Made by a program: the position numbers and the translations under genes
The notes under the pieces: generated by a model
Seen by the model: only the letters and a program-made list of their open reading frames with translations
Database searches by the model: none
Told to the model about the DNA's origin: nothing
Origin: Sphaerochaeta globosa str. Buddy
GTDB lineage: Bacteria; Spirochaetota; Spirochaetia; Sphaerochaetales; Sphaerochaetaceae
Reading direction: 5' to 3'
Assembly: GCF_000190435.1 (NCBI RefSeq)
Contig: NC_015152.1
Coordinates: 2,424,458 to 2,488,457, forward strand
Length of the DNA stretch: 64,000 nt
Part shown: in pieces, positions 58,773 through 64,000 of the stretch
Layout: each line of letters opens with the position of its first letter
Position numbering within the stretch: position 1 is the first letter of the stretch

Positions 58773-60985
58773 CAATAGACTCCGACGGCAAAAGTCACAA
58801 AACCACCCAGACTCGCTCCAAAACTCAGGAGGACTTCCCCTAACGGTGAAACCAATCCCAGTACAACACCGAGCCCCAAATCCCATGTGGTATCGGAGAA
58901 ATATGCATTATTGGTGGGAGCAACAGCAGTATACGGGTCATAGGAATCAAGGATTCCTCCCCGCAAAATTACTTTACAATAGGTTGGGTAGCCAAGTATC
59001 TCGCTGAGTCGATGCTGCCAGCCCATCCCTGCATAGAGGGTGTCACGTCTGATCGACAAGGGGCTGTACCCGGGAATTCCTTCCACCGTCCCCAAATCGG
59101 CATAGCTTTCCAACAAGGCAAAAGGTTTACGGATCAACGATAGGTTCATATCGTAGGAGTAACTATCAAGATACGATACTGCAAATTTCTGGTTCCACCC
59201 TATGCGCATGCTGCTCAACATCCCATCCAAGTAACCAATCGATAGAAGCATATCCAACCTGACGCCACTGGCTTTGAACCGACTTCTGAGACTGTTGTAC
59301 AACAGGCTTGCTTCCAATTCGGGGAATGCAAGGAACGTGCTGGGGAACGTGGCATCGTGCAAGGATACAAGATCGTAGGAGCCGGAAAGCGAGGCGAGAC
59401 CATATTCGTTGAAGTGCAGATCCAGCGAAAGCTCAGATCGGAATATGCGGTCCAAGGGAGCAGTTCGGTTTGCATTCACTACGGTGCTGAGAGTACTCAG
59501 GCTGCCGCTGCCATACAACAGGCCAAACTTCACATCGACTTCGCCCCAACTCGTGAGTGCAAAGGGATAGCGAAGGGCCATCTGCATACTCGTCATTTGC
59601 CCCAAGGTCGCATTGAGCAGCAATGCAAGATCGGTTCCCCAGAGCTCCAGCATGTACGCATCGAGAAAAACATCGGCCTTGTACCAAGCCATTGAGGCTG
59701 GCAAGGCATTGGAAAAACCTGCATTGCTTTGCAGGCCAAGGCTTATGTTGCTATTGCGTTTTTCAAATCCCCTTCCTGAGACCAGAAGCGTTCCATCCGG
59801 TGCCATTTCATATCCCAAGCTTGCCAGGGAGTTGGACTTGCGGATTTCCCTCAGCTTGAGGTTGAGCTCTCCGGCCGTCTGCTTGGTGAAGCTTCGGCCA
59901 AGAAAGGATGACAGCTGACTTACTTGCGGCATCCGATGATCTTTATTCAGGGAGAGATCCTGGATGGTAATCTGCAAAATCGTCGGAGTTGAACGCAGGG
60001 AATACACCCCATCACGGTCGCTATCAAGTATTGTGAGCTCTCGTGTTTGCGCTATGCGTGTAGCCAGATTTGAGAGTTCCTCCTTCTTATCTGCAACGGC
60101 TTGTTCACCACGCTCAAGAATCAGCTCATGTTTGGTAAAATCCAGTGCGTTGATATCCCGTAAGTCGGGTAAGTACAATACATCTGCGAGTGGGTGCTGC
60201 GCTGCAGCCTTATCCTGCGTAACAAGAATAATGGTCTGCATAGCCATTGCTGAAAGGCTTTCCAACTGTTCATAGGTATCGAGCTTCAGAGCATTCACAT
60301 CGCTGGCGATGACAATGTCAGCACCGAGGGAGCGGGCAAGAGCGATAGGGAGGTTGTCCACCACTCCACCATCCACTACCAAGCGAGTTTGCTCATACGG
60401 ATACGGCGAGAAAACAAGGGGGATAGAGATGCTGCTTCTGATGGCGCTGACAAGAGATCCTGAATCATGCACGATACGTTCTCCGGTCACGGCATCAGCG
60501 GAAACACAACGGAAGGGAATTGGCAATTGGTCGAAATCCATGGTATTGGGGTATTTGGAGAAGAGAAAACCCAGAAGTTCAAGAATTTTCTGATCACCTA
60601 TGAGAGCCGGGGCATTACCAATACCGTTCTCCCCAAAGCCTAGTGAAAATGCATGGTCATGCATGTAGGAGAATGCGGTGTCCTGAACTCGGATGGGATC
60701 AAGCACTGGTTCAGAAAACAAGCCGACCAAATCAGTTTCAACGAGGAGCCTTCGAATTTCCTTGGGTGTATATCCACTGCTGTACAGCCCGCCGACCAGT
60801 GAGCCCATGCTGGTTCCCAGCACCATGTCGATGGGAATACCCGCTTCTTCAAGCGCTTCCAGGACGGCAATATGGGCAACCCCACGGGCACCGCCTCCAC
60901 TGAGTACCACGGCAACCGAGGGTTTTGAAGCAATAAGCGGAGCACACAACAAAACAAGGAGCAAAAACAGCATCGAACGCTTCAT
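58772..60985 (-). CDS. Patatin-like phospholipase with C-terminal outer-membrane barrel (PlpD-like)
   Basis: 737 aa. I start it at ATG 60985, which gives a good signal peptide (residues 1-18, 'LLCAPLIAS'); the longer frame runs into fmt. Patatin domain at about 25-290: oxyanion loop 'LSGGGARGVAHI', nucleophile Ser in 'GTSMGSLVGG' and catalytic Asp in 'VVDGGVVDNLP'. A POTRA-like domain ('TILQITIQDLSLNKDHRMPQVSQLSSFLGRSFTKQTAGELNLKLREIRKS' region) links to about 350 residues of barrel strands ending 'GGFVTFAVGVY' with a terminal aromatic. This is the layout of type Vd secreted PlpD, here without an obvious release site. Confidence 0.88.
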   Translation of the reverse strand: MKRSMLFLLLVLLCAPLIASKPSVAVVLSGGGARGVAHIAVLEALEEAGIPIDMVLGTSMGSLVGGLYSSGYTPKEIRRLLVETDLVGLFSEPVLDPIRVQDTAFSYMHDHAFSLGFGENGIGNAPALIGDQKILELLGFLFSKYPNTMDFDQLPIPFRCVSADAVTGERIVHDSGSLVSAIRSSISIPLVFSPYPYEQTRLVVDGGVVDNLPIALARSLGADIVIASDVNALKLDTYEQLESLSAMAMQTIILVTQDKAAAQHPLADVLYLPDLRDINALDFTKHELILERGEQAVADKKEELSNLATRIAQTRELTILDSDRDGVYSLRSTPTILQITIQDLSLNKDHRMPQVSQLSSFLGRSFTKQTAGELNLKLREIRKSNSLASLGYEMAPDGTLLVSGRGFEKRNSNISLGLQSNAGFSNALPASMAWYKADVFLDAYMLELWGTDLALLLNATLGQMTSMQMALRYPFALTSWGEVDVKFGLLYGSGSLSTLSTVVNANRTAPLDRIFRSELSLDLHFNEYGLASLSGSYDLVSLHDATFPSTFLAFPELEASLLYNSLRSRFKASGVRLDMLLSIGYLDGMLSSMRIGWNQKFAVSYLDSYSYDMNLSLIRKPFALLESYADLGTVEGIPGYSPLSIRRDTLYAGMGWQHRLSEILGYPTYCKVILRGGILDSYDPYTAVAPTNNAYFSDTTWDLGLGVVLGLVSPLGEVLLSFGASLGGFVTFAVGVY

Positions 60986-60989
60986 GCGA

Positions 60990-61934
60990 CTACCCGAGCC
61001 TTGCACCAAGAAAGCCTTGGTTGCCGTTGAGGAAGGAAGACCAGTCCATCTCCTTGCGCTTCTCCAGCTGCATGGATGTAACCCACAGTAGGCCGTCACC
61101 GGTTGCGATGGCGATACCCTTCCCTTTTTGCTTCTGTACAACCGTTCCTACGGGGATGTTTGCATCCACTTTTTCTTCTCCTGCTTCAAATACCGTACCA
61201 TAGACTCCAGTAAGCAACAGACTTTGTCCGTTGTACAGTGTTCGGGCTTTCGGCCAAGGGTAAAGGGCACGAATCTGAGCATGAATTTCTTTCGCACTCT
61301 TGCTAAAATCGACAACGCTCATTTCTGCAGTTATCAAGGAAGTATAGGTAGCCGGCCCTTCTTGGGCGGTAAACCTTGCCTTTCCCGCCTGCAAATCCAA
61401 CAGTGCTCTCACCGCCAAGTCAGCGGCCTTCAGGCTGACAAACGATGAGAGACTTTCACTGGTCTCGTCACCTTGCAGCAAGAAATGCTCACGCATGAGC
61501 AAATCCCCACTATCCATCTCTTTGGCGATGCGTTGGATGCTGATGCCGCTTTCTGAAAGTTGGTTGAGTATGGAGCCCTGGATGGGACTTGGTCCACGCA
61601 ACTGGGGGAGCAGGGATGGATGAATATTCAGTGTTTCTCCTGAAAACAGGGAGAGAAACTTAGGCCCGAACAGTCTCCCATAGGCGAAACAGACCAAGGT
61701 ATCACACCCGGTCTCTGCGACCTCAGCCCGAACCTCGGAACCGAGTCGGTCGTACTGCAGCACCCTTAGGCCCAAACTGACGGCTTCGGTTTTAACCGCA
61801 GACGGAACAAGGGCCTTGCCCCTTGCACCAGGTTTGTCGGTGTTGGTTAAAACCGCACCGATCTCAAAGTGCTGTGACAAGGCCCTCAGGGTGGGGACTG
61901 CAACCTGCGGAGTTCCTGCAAAGAGGATTCTCAC
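60990..61934 (-). CDS. fmt: Methionyl-tRNA formyltransferase
   Basis: 314 aa. 'MRILFAGTPQVAVPTLRAL' start, 'CFAYGRLFGPKFLSLFSGETLNIHPSLLPQLRGPSPIQGSILN' (formyl-donor site with Asn-x-His) and 'KEMDSGDLL' are diagnostic. The C-terminal OB-fold domain is complete. It formylates initiator tRNA and pairs with def, which ends 2 bases upstream. Active-site Pro-Ser-Pro-Ile replaces the usual Arg-Gly-Ala-Ala-Pro-Ile context slightly, but the catalytic Asn, His and Asp remain. Confidence 0.96.
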   Translation of the reverse strand: MRILFAGTPQVAVPTLRALSQHFEIGAVLTNTDKPGARGKALVPSAVKTEAVSLGLRVLQYDRLGSEVRAEVAETGCDTLVCFAYGRLFGPKFLSLFSGETLNIHPSLLPQLRGPSPIQGSILNQLSESGISIQRIAKEMDSGDLLMREHFLLQGDETSESLSSFVSLKAADLAVRALLDLQAGKARFTAQEGPATYTSLITAEMSVVDFSKSAKEIHAQIRALYPWPKARTLYNGQSLLLTGVYGTVFEAGEEKVDANIPVGTVVQKQKGKGIAIATGDGLLWVTSMQLEKRKEMDWSSFLNGNQGFLGARLG

Positions 61935-61936
61935 CG

Positions 61937-62440
61937 TTATCGTCTCCTTTTTCCCAGTTTGGCGCGCTTCTCGTACGCTTTTACCATTTTTTCCCGTTCC
62001 TCATCGTTGAGGCGGTCAATGAACAGTACTCCGTTGAGGTGGTCATACTCGTGTTGGATCGCACGGGCAAGCAAGCCTTCCGCTTTGACGGTGAAAACCT
62101 TGCCTTCGACATCCTGAGCCTGTACGGTAACCCGCGCGGGACGCTGAACATCGTGCCAGACCCCTGGAATTGAGAGGCAACCCTCTTCTGAGGTATCGGT
62201 CTCGATCGAGGTCTCGATAATTTGCGGATTGATATAGGCGCGATTTTCGGAGCCCTGGATGTGAATCACAAACAAGCGGCTGTTTACACCAACTTGCGGG
62301 GCGGCCAGTCCGACACCATCTGCTTCTGCCATGGTTTCAAACATTGCATCCACCAGGATTCTCAGAGCACTATCAAATTTGGTTACTGGTTGGCACTTCT
62401 CTGTAAGTACCTCATCTCCAAGTGTATATATATCTAACAT
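61937..62440 (-). CDS. def: Peptide deformylase
   Basis: 167-aa metallo-enzyme removing formyl groups from nascent proteins. Motif 1 'GVGLAAPQVG' (42-51), motif 2 'EEGCLSIPG' (metal ligand Cys88) and motif 3 'QHEYDHLNG' (His130 and His134, catalytic Glu131) are complete. No ribosome-binding site precedes the ATG; the -10 box ends 9 bases upstream, so the message should be nearly leaderless. First gene of a compact seven-gene string running to the fumarase genes. Confidence 0.96.
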   Translation of the reverse strand: MLDIYTLGDEVLTEKCQPVTKFDSALRILVDAMFETMAEADGVGLAAPQVGVNSRLFVIHIQGSENRAYINPQIIETSIETDTSEEGCLSIPGVWHDVQRPARVTVQAQDVEGKVFTVKAEGLLARAIQHEYDHLNGVLFIDRLNDEEREKMVKAYEKRAKLGKRRR

Positions 62441-62449
62441 AGTAGCTCA

Positions 62450-62478
62450 ACTATACCAACACAAAAGGCTATGGTCAA
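62450..62478 (-). promoter_or_regulatory. Promoter of the def operon
   Basis: Minus strand: TTGACC (62473-62478), 17 bases, TATAGT (62450-62455), close to the sigma-70 consensus. Only 9 bases separate the -10 box from the def ATG, leaving a leader of about 2-3 bases. Confidence 0.75.
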
Positions 62479-62630
62479 CGCAAGGGCGGTGAGTACACCC
62501 ACAGGACAAAGAGGGTTGTTCTCTAGGCAATAATTTATTACAGATTTACTATTATGTATAATAAAGAGTGTTTCAGTTCCCTTGGTTTTTGCCAGTCCAA
62601 TCGCACCTATAGGACCAGAAGGAGGCACCT

Positions 62631-63092
62631 ATGCGCACCATGCTGTCAGTTCTTCTTTGTCTCGCTCTCCTTTTCTTTGTTTCCTGCGACCCGGATGGGG
62701 GTTCGGACCTGAATCCAACCCAAGAAAAGATCAAACTACTGCTAGATGAGCTCAAGCTTGCAGATGAGGAGGTAATGGCGTATCGGAGTTCGCATAGTGG
62801 AAACCCACCTGCAGGATATTCAGAATCAGGGACTACACGCACCTACACCGATTATACGAACGCACATGGAGTACTCATAGATGGAACAGATGATCTCTCC
62901 GCCTTGCCCGTACCGCAATACGGAGTCATGGATATGGATTTCAGCGGGGGGACGGTGGGGACTCTGACACGCCTGCGCCTGAATATTACCATTGTAGCAA
63001 CCGGTCCCCCGAGAGAAATGGATGTCACTTCCTGCTTCCTCAACGAAACTGATGTGACTGAGGATGCTGAAGAAATGTACGAAAATCCCTAA
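62631..63092 (+). CDS. Small lipoprotein of unknown function
   Basis: 153 aa. Signal peptide with lipobox 'FFVSC' (Cys19), then an acidic linker. The mature part starts with a helix ('TQEKIKLLLDELKLADEEVMAYR') and continues with beta-rich sequence containing 'TTRTYTDYTNAHGVLIDGTDDLSALPVPQYGVMDMDFSGG'. I recognise no family. AGAAGGAGG gives an unusually strong ribosome site 6 bases before the ATG, and TATAAT with a weak -35 lies upstream near 62562, so it may be well expressed. Ends 3 bases from the convergent priA gene. Confidence 0.8.
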   Translation: MRTMLSVLLCLALLFFVSCDPDGGSDLNPTQEKIKLLLDELKLADEEVMAYRSSHSGNPPAGYSESGTTRTYTDYTNAHGVLIDGTDDLSALPVPQYGVMDMDFSGGTVGTLTRLRLNITIVATGPPREMDVTSCFLNETDVTEDAEEMYENP

Positions 63093-63095
63093 AAA

Positions 63096-64000
63096 CTACA
63101 GCAACTGCAGCGGGTCGAGGTCAACCTCGAGGTACACAGCCGATACTGGAGTGTAGGAAGCAAGAACGGTGGCAACCAAATGGTGTGCTGAAGAGCCATC
63201 CTTGGCTGAGATCAGGATGTGATATCGATAGTTGGAGGCAATCATTTCCAAGGGGCACTCACCCGAGGTAAGTACTTCTGCCTTGGCATGAACGGCTGCT
63301 GAATTCAGCAGCGCTTCCAGCTTCTCTGTCTCCTCTTGTACCTTTTTCTGATTCCTGCCCCTGAGTACCAGGTTTATCAGCCTGCTATAAGGAGGAAATC
63401 CAGTGTCTTTCCTTACTGCAAGTTCTTCGTTGTAGAAGCCTTCGACATTACCGGCAAGGGCATACTGAATGGCGGGATTATCGGGATGGAAGGTCTGGAT
63501 GATCACCTTGCCTTGGTCGTTGTACCGTCCTGCCCTGCCCGAGACCTGTACAAGCAGGCTGAACGTCCGTTCCTGACTGCGGAAATCGGGAATATTCATG
63601 CCGCTATCGGCAAGCACGATTCCCACCAGCTCAACTTTGGGGAAATTGAGTCCCTTGGCCACCATCTGAGTTCCTAAAAGAATGTCGATCGAACCTTGGC
63701 GGAAATCAGAAAGAGTTTTCTGTACATGCCCTTTTTCCTTGGCACTATCGGTGTCCAGACGCTCGACGCGTGCCTTGGGAAAGAGTGTACGGATTTCCAT
63801 CTCCACCATCTCGGTACCAAAGCCGCTATACTGCACGTCAACGCTTCTGCACTCAGGACAGACGCGCATCGGAGCAGTGCGGTAGCCGCAGTAATGGCAC
63901 ACCATTTGCTCACTTTTCTTATGATACGTCAAAGCTACCGAGCAATTGGGACAGTGCAGCTCATAGCCACAGCTGTTGCAGTGGAAAAAGTATGAGAAAC
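63096..64000 (-). CDS. priA: Primosomal protein N' (PriA), C-terminal part; 5' end outside window
   Basis: 301 codons of the replication-restart helicase; the frame is open to the right edge (I read the last 22 codons by hand). The zinc-binding cysteines are visible: 'CNSCGYELHCPNC' just inside the edge, then 'CHYCGYRTAPMRVCPEC'. Helicase motifs follow: 'VERLDTDSAKEKG', 'ILLGTQMVAKGLNFPKVELVGIVLADSGMNIPDFRSQERTFSLLVQVSGRAGR' (motifs V and VI). The C-terminal domain ends in 'VSAVYLEVDLDPLQLL'. It unwinds stalled forks and loads the primosome. Confidence 0.96.
   Translation of the reverse strand, partial: FSYFFHCNSCGYELHCPNCSVALTYHKKSEQMVCHYCGYRTAPMRVCPECRSVDVQYSGFGTEMVEMEIRTLFPKARVERLDTDSAKEKGHVQKTLSDFRQGSIDILLGTQMVAKGLNFPKVELVGIVLADSGMNIPDFRSQERTFSLLVQVSGRAGRYNDQGKVIIQTFHPDNPAIQYALAGNVEGFYNEELAVRKDTGFPPYSRLINLVLRGRNQKKVQEETEKLEALLNSAAVHAKAEVLTSGECPLEMIASNYRYHILISAKDGSSAHHLVATVLASYTPVSAVYLEVDLDPLQLL

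Overview
The window reads as chromosomal DNA of a free-living, saccharolytic spirochaete, most like Sphaerochaeta. This is an inference from overall protein character: a mitochondrial-like (spd-type) EF-G, Cys-less sugar-binding proteins cleaved after an 'FAQ/VAQ' site, a Wzi-like outer-membrane barrel, and the wealth of sugar operons. No rRNA, tRNA, CRISPR array, insertion sequence or prophage was seen. Gene density is very high, with many 4-8 base overlaps. About 59 protein genes are supported, two of them cut by the window edges.

Layout. (1) 1-8580: an L-rhamnose regulon: a RhaSTPQ-type ABC importer; rhaA, an aldolase and a BASS-family transporter; and an AraC-type regulator. Importer and catabolic operons share a 29-bp element. 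(2) 8581-13312: fucU/fucI, divergent around a LacI-type operator; an unknown membrane protein; and a YiaK-like dehydrogenase coupled to the addBA recombination genes (13309-19235). (3) 19276-25201: a CPBP protease, an outer-membrane barrel, an unknown membrane protein, an S66 peptidase and enolase. (4) 25508-33403: a toxin-antitoxin pair, a UPF0158/GNAT protein, a NagB-like deaminase, a uxuA-gntR-uxuB hexuronate operon, YitT and LrgAB. (5) 33469-35126: a nitroreductase and a membrane-anchored nuclease. (6) 35120-47863: a two-operon gene set for sulfoquinovose. (7) 47942-64000: housekeeping genes, including an orphan RecA-like ATPase, fusA with a structured leader, a HIT protein, lipoproteins, HAD and FKBP proteins, and a seven-gene def-fmt-patatin-yhcC-vanZ-fumarase string, ending in priA.

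The main discovery is region 6. A GH31 enzyme carries all six catalytic and sulfonate-binding residues known from E. coli sulfoquinovosidase YihQ, at a constant offset of seven residues. It sits with a sugar ABC importer and a fucose-isomerase-like protein (candidate SQ isomerase). Divergent from these are a split transketolase, an RpiB-like isomerase, an iron-dependent alcohol dehydrogenase, a TauE/SafE exporter and a DUF4867 protein. This matches the transketolase type of sulfoglycolysis (sulfo-TK). In the proposed route, SQ becomes sulfofructose, two C2 transfers to glyceraldehyde-3-phosphate yield two xylulose-5-phosphate plus sulfoacetaldehyde, and the latter is reduced to isethionate and exported. 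The RpiB-like protein has lost the ring-opening His99, which fits a substrate that cannot cyclise. Both operons carry the same palindrome (TTACTT-N5-AAGTAA) at the same place relative to a predicted -10 box, with a ROK regulator gene between them.
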